DNA from: Rhodospirillales bacterium
GTDB lineage: Bacteria; Pseudomonadota; Alphaproteobacteria; Micavibrionales; UBA1664
DNA: 64,000 nucleotides
Direction of reading: 5' to 3'
Assembly: GCA_023898805.1 (NCBI GenBank)
Contig: CP060260.1
Coordinates: forward strand, 372,001 to 436,000
Under the pieces are notes generated by a model that did not search any database, was not told the origin of the DNA, and was given only the letters and a program-made list of their open reading frames with translations. This document shows, piece after piece, positions 1 through 7,731 of the stretch. Both the position numbers and the translations under genes were made by a program. How positions within the stretch are numbered: position 1 is the stretch's first letter; every line of letters begins with the position of its first letter.

Positions 1-40
1 CACTGCCCACGAAACCCGTTCCGACGACGCCGATTTTCAT
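1..40 (-). CDS. NAD-dependent dehydrogenase, N-terminal fragment (lactate/malate dehydrogenase-like)
   Basis: Only the first 13 codons are inside the window. They read MKIGVVGTGFVGS, the start of a Rossmann fold with its GxGxxG dinucleotide-binding loop. The wording GTGFVGS is commonest in L-lactate and malate dehydrogenases. UDP-sugar dehydrogenases start similarly (usually GxGYVG), so the exact family is open. A GGAGGG ribosome binding site lies just upstream of the ATG on this strand, which supports the start. The gene diverges from the cyclophilin gene at 141. Confidence 0.6.
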   Translation of the reverse strand, partial: MKIGVVGTGFVGS

Positions 41-140
41 GTGATTCCCTCCGCTCGCGGACTGTTTACAAAAGGATGCTGGCAAATGCCTTGATTTGGG
101 TTAACCTAGGCGCCTCAACATACGCCGGAGCATCTGACAG

Positions 141-674
141 ATGAAGACCTTTCTAACCCTTGCGCTTGGAGTTTTATTGATGACCACCGCCGCCGCGTCC
201 GCTCAGGACACATCCACCACGGATAAATCCAACATCATCAACATGGAAACCACCCAAGGCCCCGTGGTGATCCAGCTCAAGTCGGATCTGGCGCCGAACC
301 ACGTCGCCCGCATCAAGGAACTGACGCAAAAAGGGTTTTATAACGGCATCGTCTTTCACCGCGTGATCGACGGTTTCATGGCCCAGACGGGCGACCCGAC
401 CGGCACCGGCATGGGCGGCTCCGACCTGCCCGACCTCAAGGCCGAATTTTCCAACGCCAATTTCGGGCGCGGCACCGTGGGCATGGCCCGTACATCCGAC
501 CCGGACTCCGCGAATTCGCAATTCTTCATCTGCTTCGAGGATTGCTCATTCCTCAACGGCCAATACACGATCTGGGGCCAGGTGATCGACGGTATGGACA
601 ATGTCGACAAACTCGCCCGTGGCGAGCCGCCGGCGAACCCCGACAAGATCGTGAAAATGGAACTGGCCAAGTAA
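141..674 (+). CDS. Exported cyclophilin-type peptidyl-prolyl cis-trans isomerase
   Basis: This 177-residue protein has a signal peptide at residues 1-21 (hydrophobic run LALGVLLM, cleavage expected after ASA). The rest is one cyclophilin domain. The block FHRVIDGFMAQTGDPTGTG carries the catalytic Arg, and the later SQFFICFED and LNGQYTIWGQVIDG blocks are also typical. Cyclophilins catalyse proline isomerisation during folding, and the signal peptide puts this one in the periplasm, as for E. coli PpiA. The start has a GGAG about ten bases upstream. A strong terminator follows, so it appears to be transcribed alone. The family call is firm; the choice between ppiA and ppiB names is not. Confidence 0.93.
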   Translation: MKTFLTLALGVLLMTTAAASAQDTSTTDKSNIINMETTQGPVVIQLKSDLAPNHVARIKELTQKGFYNGIVFHRVIDGFMAQTGDPTGTGMGGSDLPDLKAEFSNANFGRGTVGMARTSDPDSANSQFFICFEDCSFLNGQYTIWGQVIDGMDNVDKLARGEPPANPDKIVKMELAK

Positions 675-697
675 TTCTGGCCACATAAAACAACGGG

Positions 698-721
698 AAA
701 AGCGCCGCCCGGCGCTTTTTT
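698..721 (+). terminator. Rho-independent terminator after the cyclophilin gene
   Basis: A seven-base GC-rich stem (AAGCGCC with GGCGCTT) closes a four-base loop and runs directly into six T residues, 25 bases after the cyclophilin stop codon. Confidence 0.85.
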
Positions 722-754
722 CATTCCATCCGTATCTTGAATAAAGAGGTCTTG

Positions 755-2551
755 ATGCACACGCAGCACTTCCCCCTTCATCCCCACGCCGCCGAACAGC
801 ATCCGATGCAAACGGCACAGGCAAACTGGTGGAAGGGCGCAGTAATCTATCAAGTCTATCCGCGTTCGTTTCAGGATTCGCGCGACGACGGCGTGGGCGA
901 CCTCAACGGCCTGATCCAGCGCCTGCCTTATATCGCCGCGCTCGGCGTTGACGCTATCTGGGTCAGCCCCTTCTTCAAATCGCCGATGCGCGATTTCGGC
1001 TACGACGTTCAGGACTACCGCGACGTCGACCCGCTTTTCGGCACGCTTTCCGATGCCGACCGCCTGATCGAGGAGGCACACCGCCTTAACCTCAAAATCA
1101 TATTCGACATCGTACTTTCCCACACCTCCGACCTTCACCCATGGTTCGAGGAATCGCGCCGCCGTCAGAACGGCAAGGAGTCGTGGTACGTCTGGGCCGA
1201 CCCGAAACCGGACGGCTCGCCGCCCACCAACTGGGTATCGCTGTTCGGCGGACCGGCATGGAATTTCGATCCGCTGCGCGGTCAGTATTACCTGCATAAT
1301 TTCTTGAAAGAACAACCGGATTTGAACTTCCACAACCCCGACGTTCAGGATGCCGTTCTTGATATCGCGCGCTTCTGGCTCGATCGCGGCGTAGACGGTT
1401 TTCGCCTCGACGTCGTGAACTTTTATTTCCATGACGACGAACTGCGCGACAACCCGGCCCGCCCGCGCGACATGGGGTTCGCCCTGCAATACGAAAGCCC
1501 TGACCCCTATTCGATGCAGCGGCATTTGTACGATAAATCCCGGCCCGAAAACATCGCCTTCATCGAACGCCTGCGCGCGCTGACCGACTCTTACCCCGCG
1601 CGCGTGCTGATCGGTGAAATCGGCGACGATTATCAAACGCTGCGCATGGCCGAATACACCCACGGCGACAAGCGCCTGCACACCGCCTATTCCTTCGCGC
1701 TGCTTTCCGGCACCGACGTGCATCTGACGCCGCTTTACATCCGCAAGGCGGTGGAGGAGGAAATGGGCGCGGGCGGCGCGTCCTCGTGGCCGTGCTGGGC
1801 GTTTTCCAACCACGACACGCCGCGCGCCCCCTCGCGCTTCGGCCAGCGTTTCATCACCAACCCGGCATGGCCGCGCCTGCTGCTCGCGCTTGAGTTTTCG
1901 CTACGCGGTACGATCTGCCTGTATCAGGGCGAAGAACTCGGCCTGCCCGAAGCCAACGTCCCGCGCGAAAAACTTCAAGACCCGTGGGGCAAGCGCGTCT
2001 GGCCGGTCTGGCAGGGCCGCGACGGCGCGCGCACCCCGATGCCATGGTCCGACACGATGCCTCATGCCGGATTTTCAAGCGTGGAACCGTGGCTGCCGCT
2101 GGCCCCCGAACATCAGGGCCTGTCTGTGGCATCGCAGGAAGCAGCCGAGGATTCGACCCTGCACATGGCGCGCCGCCTGCTTGCCTTCCGTCGCGCGCGG
2201 CCCGCGCTGTTGCACGGCGCGATCAAATTCATAAGCCTGCCCGATCACCCGTCCGTGCTGGCCTTCACGCGCACGCAAGGCGCAGAATCGTTTTTGTGCG
2301 TTTTTAACCTTGCCGATGCACCGGTATCGCTGCGCCTTCCCGCGCGCCTGAGCGATGGAGAAAACCTGATCTCTCAGGCCGAACTTTCGGGCGCGGATAT
2401 TGCGCTTTCCGCCTTCGGATTCGCGCTGTTGCCGGCCGCCGCCGCGTCCATGTCACCGGCAAAGGAAAACAGTTTTTGGACCAAAGCGTTAAGCGTTCTG
2501 GGGTCCCTCAAGGGGTTGTCGGTGCGCCACAGCAAAAACGCGCGTTCATGA
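755..2551 (+). CDS. GH13 alpha-glucosidase family enzyme
   Basis: This is a 598-residue glycoside hydrolase family 13 enzyme of the alpha-glucosidase / oligo-1,6-glucosidase type, expected to hydrolyse maltose-like or isomaltose-like sugars. It opens with WWKGAVIYQVYPRSF near residue 20. All four GH13 regions are present: FDIVLSHTSD, GFRLDVVN with the Asp nucleophile near residue 218, IGEIGDD with the Glu acid/base near 287, and FSNHDTPR near 350. There is no signal peptide, so it is probably cytoplasmic. I chose the ATG at 755 because AAAGAGGT sits four bases before it; the frame stays open to a TTG at 737. The last roughly 40 codons run past the usual family end and overlap the convergent gene at 2374. 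Confidence 0.92.
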   Translation: MHTQHFPLHPHAAEQHPMQTAQANWWKGAVIYQVYPRSFQDSRDDGVGDLNGLIQRLPYIAALGVDAIWVSPFFKSPMRDFGYDVQDYRDVDPLFGTLSDADRLIEEAHRLNLKIIFDIVLSHTSDLHPWFEESRRRQNGKESWYVWADPKPDGSPPTNWVSLFGGPAWNFDPLRGQYYLHNFLKEQPDLNFHNPDVQDAVLDIARFWLDRGVDGFRLDVVNFYFHDDELRDNPARPRDMGFALQYESPDPYSMQRHLYDKSRPENIAFIERLRALTDSYPARVLIGEIGDDYQTLRMAEYTHGDKRLHTAYSFALLSGTDVHLTPLYIRKAVEEEMGAGGASSWPCWAFSNHDTPRAPSRFGQRFITNPAWPRLLLALEFSLRGTICLYQGEELGLPEANVPREKLQDPWGKRVWPVWQGRDGARTPMPWSDTMPHAGFSSVEPWLPLAPEHQGLSVASQEAAEDSTLHMARRLLAFRRARPALLHGAIKFISLPDHPSVLAFTRTQGAESFLCVFNLADAPVSLRLPARLSDGENLISQAELSGADIALSAFGFALLPAAAASMSPAKENSFWTKALSVLGSLKGLSVRHSKNARS

Positions 2552-3063
2552 TCGACCAGAAGCATCGCCTCATCCCCGCGGGCTGAAGCGGATTCCATGA
2601 ACGCACGTAAAGTACGCATCCGCGCGGGGTTAAGCCAGTTGGCCAGTTTATACGGATCGTCGGTGACCGCGACCGCCGGTTTCGGCCAATCCGGCGAAAG
2701 CGAGGTGAACACTTGCGGTAGGTCCAGCCATTTCAACGCATCCGGCAACGGCTTGCACGAAAACGCCGCATAGGTATCGGGCCGCGTGTTCAAAAAAACC
2801 TCGATATGAGAATAGATGCGTTGCGTACGTTCGCGATCGGTCTGCTCGATCTCGGCATATACGTTCAACCTGCGCCCGTGCAGCGTGCCGCTAAGCGCCA
2901 CCGGCTCCAGCCATTTTTTCGGGGTGATGACGTCAAGCTTGTAGCGGCTGGCAAATTCGCGCCACGCCTTTTTCTGGGCCAGAAGGATGTTGACGGACCA
3001 GCCCTGAAAGCCAAGAACCGCCGCCGCGAACACCGCCCACAGGAAAACCCACACCCACGTCAT
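2374..3063 (-). CDS. Membrane-anchored protein of unknown function
   Basis: I do not recognise this 229-residue protein. Residues 3-25 form one transmembrane segment (WVWVFLWAVFAAAVLGF), followed by a soluble domain of about 170 residues with a regular alpha/beta pattern, and an Ala- and Ser-rich tail. The likely topology is one N-terminal anchor. It lies just downstream of uvrB in the same direction with a 47-base gap, so the two may be co-transcribed. Its 3' end overlaps the end of the convergent glucosidase gene by 178 bp. No clear ribosome binding site precedes the ATG. It is more likely real than the opposing read-through because of the membrane anchor and the uvrB context. Confidence 0.7.
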   Translation of the reverse strand: MTWVWVFLWAVFAAAVLGFQGWSVNILLAQKKAWREFASRYKLDVITPKKWLEPVALSGTLHGRRLNVYAEIEQTDRERTQRIYSHIEVFLNTRPDTYAAFSCKPLPDALKWLDLPQVFTSLSPDWPKPAVAVTDDPYKLANWLNPARMRTLRAFMESASARGDEAMLLVDHERAFLLWRTDNPLRDPRTLNALVQKLFSFAGDMDAAAAGNSANPKAESAISAPESSA

Positions 3064-3110
3064 CGCACCATTTTCGCAGATTTACCCGCGTCGGGCCAGC
3101 ATTTCCCGCG

Positions 3111-5186
3111 CTATCGCGTGCCGATCCCGGCGGGCAGACCCAGATCCAGCGCCTCCAGCCGCCGAATTTCGTCGCGCAGCGCCGCCGCTTCCTCGAAATC
3201 GAGGTCTGACGCGGCCACACGCATCCGCGCTTCCAGCTTGCGGATATGCTTTTGCAGCGCTTCGGGCGACAGACCGCTTTCCTTCTCGCCCGCGCGGGTG
3301 ACGGTCAGCCGGTCCCCGCGTTCGTAAACCGAATTGAGCACGTCCGAAATCTGCTTTTTGACGCTTTCCGGCGTAATCCCGTGCGCCGCGTTGTAAGCCG
3401 CCTGCTTTTCCCGCCGCCGCGCGGTTTCCTCCATCGCGGCCTGCATCGATTTGGTGAGTGTGTCGGCATACAGCACCGCCTTGCCATCGACGTTGCGCGC
3501 CGCCCGCCCGATGGTCTGGATCAGCGATGTGCGCGAACGCAGATACCCCTCCTTGTCCGCATCCAGAATGGCGACCAGCCCGCATTCCGGTATGTCCAGC
3601 CCCTCGCGCAAAAGATTGATGCCGATCAGGATGTCATAGGCGCCAAGCCGAAGGTCGCGGATAATCTCGATCCGTTCCAGCGTTTCGACGTCGGAATGCA
3701 GGTATCGCACCTTCATCCCTTGCTCGCTCAGGTACTCGCTCAAATCCTCGGCCATGCGCTTGGTCAGCGTGGTGACCAGCGCGCGCTGCCCGCGCGCGAT
3801 GACCTGACGGCATTCCTCCATCAAATCGTCGACTTGATGTTTGGTCGGCCGCACTTCGACCGGCGGGTCGATCAACCCCGTGGGGCGCACCACCTGCTCG
3901 GTGAACGTGCCGCTGGTCTGCTCCAGCTCCCACGGGCCGGGCGTGGCCGAAACATAAACCGTCTGCGGGCGCAACGCGTTCCATTCCTCGAATTTCAGGG
4001 GCCGGTTGTCCATGCACGACGGCAGCCGAAAACCGTATTCCGCCAGCGTCGATTTGCGCGACCGGTCGCCCCCGTACATCCCGCCCAGTTGCGGAATCAT
4101 GTTGTGGCTTTCGTCCAGAATCAAAAGCGCATCCTTCGGCAGGTATTCCAGCAGAGTCGGCGGAGGCTCACCCGGCGCGCGGCCCGTCAGGTAACGCGAA
4201 TAGTTTTCGATGCCCTGACACATGCCGGTCGCGGCCAGCATCTCAAGGTCGTAAGTCGCACGCTGGTTGAGGCGTTGTTCTTCCAGCAATTTGTTCTGCG
4301 CGCGAAATTCCTCAAGCCGCGTCGTAAGTTCTGCCTTGATGCCTTTGATTGCCTGCTGCATCGTCGGCCCCGGCGTGATGTAGTGCGAATTCGCGTAAAT
4401 CCGCACCCCGTCCATCCGCGCGCTGACCTCGCCGGTCAGCGGGTCGAATTCGGAAATCGCCTCGATCTCGTCGCCGAAAAACGAAAACCGCCATGCCTTG
4501 TCCTCGAAGTGCGCGGGAAAAAGCTCCAGCGTATCGCCGCGCACGCGAAACGCGCCGCGCGAAAAATCGATGTCGTTGCGCACGTATTGCAAGGCGATCA
4601 AGCGCCGGATCAGGCCCTCGCGCCCCTCGGCGTCGCCCTTGCCGACATCCATGACCATCGCCTGATAGTCTTCCTTGGACCCGATGCCGTATATGCACGA
4701 CACCGACGCGACGATGATGACGTCGCGCCGCTCGAACAAGGCGCGCGTGGCCGAGTGGCGCATCCGGTCGATCTGTTCGTTGATCGTCGACTCTTTCTCG
4801 ATATAGGTGTCGGTGCGCGGGACATACGCCTCCGGCTGGTAATAATCGTAATAGGACACGAAATATTCGACCGCGTTGTCGGGGAAGAACGATTTCATCT
4901 CGCTGTAAAGCTGCGCCGCCAGCGTCTTGTTCGGCGCCATGATCAAGGCCGGGCGCTGCGTATGCGCGATAACATGCGCCATGGTAAAGGTCTTGCCCGA
5001 CCCGGTGACGCCCAAAAGCACCTGATCCTTTTCCCCGCGCGCCAACCCCGCCAGCAACTCGGCGATCGCCTGCGGCTGGTCGCCCGCCGGGGTATAATCG
5101 GACACCAGCCTGAACGGGCGGCTTTCGTCGCGGTATTCGGGGCGGCATTCGGGGCGCGCCTGCGGCGTTAAAACGGGTACATGCAT
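3111..5186 (-). CDS. uvrB: UvrABC excinuclease subunit B
   Basis: This 691-residue protein is the damage-verifying helicase-like subunit of nucleotide excision repair. It receives DNA from UvrA and positions UvrC for incision. Walker A is GVTGSGKT at residues 59-66. The beta-hairpin block YYDYYQPEAYVPRTDTYIEK is present, as are the LDESHN Walker B motif and the motif VI block QTIGRAARN. A C-terminal UVR motif (DLDFEEAAALRDEIRRLE) binds UvrC. I chose the ATG at 5186 because it lies 25 residues before the usual opening FRLVSDYTPAGDQPQAI. The frame stays open upstream but that part looks non-coding. No Shine-Dalgarno is visible; a weak -10-like TAAGTT lies seven bases before the ATG. Confidence 0.97.
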   Translation of the reverse strand: MHVPVLTPQARPECRPEYRDESRPFRLVSDYTPAGDQPQAIAELLAGLARGEKDQVLLGVTGSGKTFTMAHVIAHTQRPALIMAPNKTLAAQLYSEMKSFFPDNAVEYFVSYYDYYQPEAYVPRTDTYIEKESTINEQIDRMRHSATRALFERRDVIIVASVSCIYGIGSKEDYQAMVMDVGKGDAEGREGLIRRLIALQYVRNDIDFSRGAFRVRGDTLELFPAHFEDKAWRFSFFGDEIEAISEFDPLTGEVSARMDGVRIYANSHYITPGPTMQQAIKGIKAELTTRLEEFRAQNKLLEEQRLNQRATYDLEMLAATGMCQGIENYSRYLTGRAPGEPPPTLLEYLPKDALLILDESHNMIPQLGGMYGGDRSRKSTLAEYGFRLPSCMDNRPLKFEEWNALRPQTVYVSATPGPWELEQTSGTFTEQVVRPTGLIDPPVEVRPTKHQVDDLMEECRQVIARGQRALVTTLTKRMAEDLSEYLSEQGMKVRYLHSDVETLERIEIIRDLRLGAYDILIGINLLREGLDIPECGLVAILDADKEGYLRSRTSLIQTIGRAARNVDGKAVLYADTLTKSMQAAMEETARRREKQAAYNAAHGITPESVKKQISDVLNSVYERGDRLTVTRAGEKESGLSPEALQKHIRKLEARMRVAASDLDFEEAAALRDEIRRLEALDLGLPAGIGTR

Positions 5187-5232
5187 AAAAGGAAACTTAA
5201 CCGACAAACGGAAAAAAGAAAGCGCCAGCGCC

Positions 5233-5445
5233 TCAAACGGGGCGGCGTACCGCCGGACCGCAGCCATGCAACCGCACGCAGGCGACGCTGACACGCTGAT
5301 GCCGCGCGATGCGGCGGCGCAATTCGGCCTCGTCCCGTCCGCAAAGCGCACCGATGCCGCGCACATTGGCGGACTGGGGCACCATCCGGCCGTTCACGAC
5401 GTCCCAGACGACAGAAACCGATATGATTGGCGACTTTGCAGCCAT
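5233..5445 (-). CDS. Possible 70-residue protein upstream of uvrB
   Basis: This short frame starts with ATG and codes for MAAKSPIISVSVVWD and onwards, with a basic C-terminal half (ELRRRIARHQ, VRLHGC). It lies 46 bases upstream of uvrB on the same strand. A loose AGGA lies about eleven bases before the ATG. I recognise no family, and in GC-rich DNA a frame of this length can occur by chance. It is the best coding candidate in the roughly 340-base gap between uvrB and the gene at 5527. Confidence 0.35.
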   Translation of the reverse strand: MAAKSPIISVSVVWDVVNGRMVPQSANVRGIGALCGRDEAELRRRIARHQRVSVACVRLHGCGPAVRRPV

Positions 5446-5526
5446 GAAGAAACGGTAATCCTGCCTTACCGGTGCCGACAAGAAAAAAATTTGCGTGGAA
5501 ACAGGGCTTAGTGTTATGTAATGTAA

Positions 5527-6642
5527 ATGAAATCTAATGATAAGCTTGGGAATTTTCAAGCTTCCGCCCTCTCCTCTGGCGATGTGCTTCGTGTGCCTGC
5601 CCGATATTTGGGCGGCACGGGCGGCGACATGTACGCCTATCTGCTGCGCCCGGATTACGACCTGACGACCCCGGATGAACCGCTGGCGGGGCTTGTGCTG
5701 CTGCCCATTCTGCCGCGCGCGGATGCGAACGCCCTGCGCCCGAAACCGGATACGGTAACCCCGCCGCGCGACCCGCGAACCGGCCTGCCGGGCATGGCGC
5801 GAAAAGACTATGTGGTGGTGCTGCGCCCGCATGTCATGCCGGTCAAGGACGGTGATTTCATCCAGCGCGTCGGCGCCTTTTCGGCCGATGCCGATGCGGC
5901 GCTCGGCGCCCTGTTCGACGCCCGCAATCTCGAATCCCGGATCGAGGGGTTCATCCCCGGTCAGGGCAACGTCTGGGAACGCCTTGGTCCCGGTGCTTTC
6001 GTGCAGCAAAACCCGGACCGCGAAAAACCGCAACCCCGCACACGCCGTACCAAAAAACCGGGCACGAAACACACCCGCCGCCACGGCGCGCAGGGCGCGG
6101 CCGTGGGCAAGGTGATCGACCTGACGCTTGATGACGCGCACAGGCATTACGGCCTGCCGGACGACATCGCGCAGGCGCTGGGAAACCGCACGCTGCGCGC
6201 CGCCATCGAAATGCCCGGGCGCGATCTGGCCAAATTGATGCCCGCCGAACCGGAACTAACCGACGACATGCCGATCGGTGACGCCGAAAAACTGGGCCTG
6301 ATCGAAAAGGGCGAAACCCCGTGGGATTACCTTCTGACCAAACCCGCGCGCGGCAGCAAGGCGAAAAAACTGACCACGCTGGGCCAGGCGTTCGCCATGG
6401 CCTCGGACAACCCAAGGGCGCTGGCCGATTACGGCGGCATGGGCGCGGGCGATACCCGCACATTCCGCCGCGACATCCTGCGCGCGAAAGACCGCTTTCA
6501 ACAAGCAGCGGCGCGCAGCGGCGGCAAGGCGCAGGCCGAAACGCTAAAATCCGTCTGGAACCGTTTCGTCGGCGACTTCGCGGCGAATAAAGGCCCTGCG
6601 CGGAAAATCGTGATCTGGTCCACCCCAACGCCGAAAAAATAG
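5527..6642 (+). CDS. Unknown 371-residue protein
   Basis: I recognise no family. The protein is soluble, with no signal peptide or membrane segment. The N-terminal half (about residues 1-155) looks like a folded alpha/beta domain. Residues 160-190 are a very basic, Pro-rich linker (PRTRRTKKPGTKHTRRH). The C-terminal half is helical and also basic. The linker suggests nucleic-acid contact or a flexible hinge, but that is inference. Upstream, TTGCGT, a 17-base spacer and TTATGT end seven bases before the ATG, with no ribosome binding site, so the mRNA may be leaderless. The next gene starts 12 bases downstream with its own -10-like element. Confidence 0.8.
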   Translation: MKSNDKLGNFQASALSSGDVLRVPARYLGGTGGDMYAYLLRPDYDLTTPDEPLAGLVLLPILPRADANALRPKPDTVTPPRDPRTGLPGMARKDYVVVLRPHVMPVKDGDFIQRVGAFSADADAALGALFDARNLESRIEGFIPGQGNVWERLGPGAFVQQNPDREKPQPRTRRTKKPGTKHTRRHGAQGAAVGKVIDLTLDDAHRHYGLPDDIAQALGNRTLRAAIEMPGRDLAKLMPAEPELTDDMPIGDAEKLGLIEKGETPWDYLLTKPARGSKAKKLTTLGQAFAMASDNPRALADYGGMGAGDTRTFRRDILRAKDRFQQAAARSGGKAQAETLKSVWNRFVGDFAANKGPARKIVIWSTPTPKK

Positions 6643-6648
6643 TATAGT
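6643..6648 (+). promoter_or_regulatory. -10 element (TATAGT) six bases before the nitroreductase ATG
   Basis: TATAGT lies between the stop codon of the previous gene and the ATG at 6655, separated from the ATG by six bases. Transcription would start at or next to the ATG. No Shine-Dalgarno and no convincing -35 hexamer are visible. Confidence 0.45.
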
Positions 6649-6654
6649 CGGGCT

Positions 6655-7353
6655 ATGACCGCCGACCGGACCCCTGACCTGACTCCCGACCTAATTGTCG
6701 CCAGAAAAAACCCCGATTTGATCCACACGCTGCTGCATCGCCGTTCGGCTTCGGCCAAGGCGATGGGCGATCCGGGACCGACCCCCGCCGAAATCGAAAC
6801 CATTCTGGCCTGCGCCGCGCGCACGCCAGACCACGGCAAACTGGCCCCGTGGTGGTTCGTGACTTTTACCGGCGAAACCCGCGCCGCGTTTGGCGAAGTG
6901 CTGGCCGCCGCATGGCTGCGCCGCAACCCCGATGCCACGCCCGAACGGCTGGACGACGAGCGCAAACGCCTGACCCGCGCGCCGCTGGTCGTCGCGATCA
7001 TATCCGCGCCGCGCGAAAGCGGCGTACCGGTCTGGGAACAGGTGCTTTCCGCGGGCGCGGCGTGCCAGAACATGCTGCTGGCCGCAAACGCGCTGGGATA
7101 CGGCGCGAACTGGCTGACACAATGGTACGCCTATGACGATACGGTGCGCGCGGCTCTGGAACTGCGTCCACACGAAAACATCGCGGGATTCGTCTATATC
7201 GGCACCCCGCTGGCCGACCCGATCGAACGCGACCGCCCCGACCCCGCCGGCCTGACCAACCATGATTTCCGCCATGCGCATAACCGCGGCGACGACCGCG
7301 CCAAACCGGGAATGGGGCTGGATTACAAAAACTTTGCGCACGCGCAAACTTAA
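6655..7353 (+). CDS. Nitroreductase family protein (YdjA-like)
   Basis: This 232-residue FMN-dependent oxidoreductase belongs to the nitroreductase superfamily. The opening LLHRRSASA carries the paired Arg-Ser that contacts FMN phosphate. The block CAARTPDHGKLAPWWFVT matches the APDHGxLxPWRF signature of the short YdjA subgroup. VLSAGAACQNMLLAANALGYG is the central helix of the fold. The family reduces nitroaromatics, quinones or related compounds with NAD(P)H, usually as a cytoplasmic dimer; the substrate cannot be read from sequence. The first 18 or so residues (Asp- and Pro-rich) precede the usual family start. It follows the unknown gene by 12 bases but may have its own leaderless promoter. 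Confidence 0.9.
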   Translation: MTADRTPDLTPDLIVARKNPDLIHTLLHRRSASAKAMGDPGPTPAEIETILACAARTPDHGKLAPWWFVTFTGETRAAFGEVLAAAWLRRNPDATPERLDDERKRLTRAPLVVAIISAPRESGVPVWEQVLSAGAACQNMLLAANALGYGANWLTQWYAYDDTVRAALELRPHENIAGFVYIGTPLADPIERDRPDPAGLTNHDFRHAHNRGDDRAKPGMGLDYKNFAHAQT

Positions 7354-7368
7354 CATTATGTATTCCTC

Positions 7369-7698
7369 ATGCCGCAAAACCTGGCTCTGCCACAAGACAC
7401 CGCCAACACCGTGGAACAGACTTATTACATTCTGGATTGGACCCTGAGCGAGAAATTCATGGGTCTGGCCTATAGCAGCTCGGTTGGATTCCTCAGCGGC
7501 CTTGCCGTACGGGAAGTCGCGGGTTTGACGTTTAAATTCATCTCTCTGGTCATGTCCGTCCCGGAGTTCGGCGCCACGCTTCTGGGCGCAGCCGCTTTCG
7601 GTCAGGCCGCCTTTGCCGCCAGCGAACAATGGGCACGGCACGTCCCCGCGCAGCATTTACGCCTGCGGACTATGCGCGCCCCGCGCATCAACCTTTAA
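7369..7698 (+). CDS. Small hypothetical protein with a hydrophobic centre
   Basis: This 109-residue frame has codon use like its neighbours, with G or C at most third positions. The middle (about residues 33-78) is rich in hydrophobic and small residues (LVMSVPEFGATLLGAAAF) and may form one or two membrane helices. The C-terminus is basic. I recognise no family. It fits the gap between the nitroreductase gene and the convergent lysS gene. No ribosome binding site precedes the ATG. It could be a spurious frame. Confidence 0.5.
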   Translation: MPQNLALPQDTANTVEQTYYILDWTLSEKFMGLAYSSSVGFLSGLAVREVAGLTFKFISLVMSVPEFGATLLGAAAFGQAAFAASEQWARHVPAQHLRLRTMRAPRINL

Positions 7699-7731
7699 AG
7701 GCCGCGCGGAAATATTACGAATTACCTCTGT

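Noticed and set aside
356..1813. 485-codon minus-strand open frame over the cyclophilin and glucosidase genes
   Set aside because: It spans the terminator and two well-supported plus-strand genes and has no recognisable domain.
3246..5171. 641-codon plus-strand open frame
   Set aside because: It is fully antisense to uvrB, is rich in Arg, His and Gln without domain motifs, and arises from GC-rich third positions of the real gene.
5233..6147. 304-codon minus-strand frame over the 371-residue gene
   Set aside because: Most of it is antisense to the gene at 5527. Only its last 70 codons, starting with an ATG outside that gene, were kept as a weak candidate.
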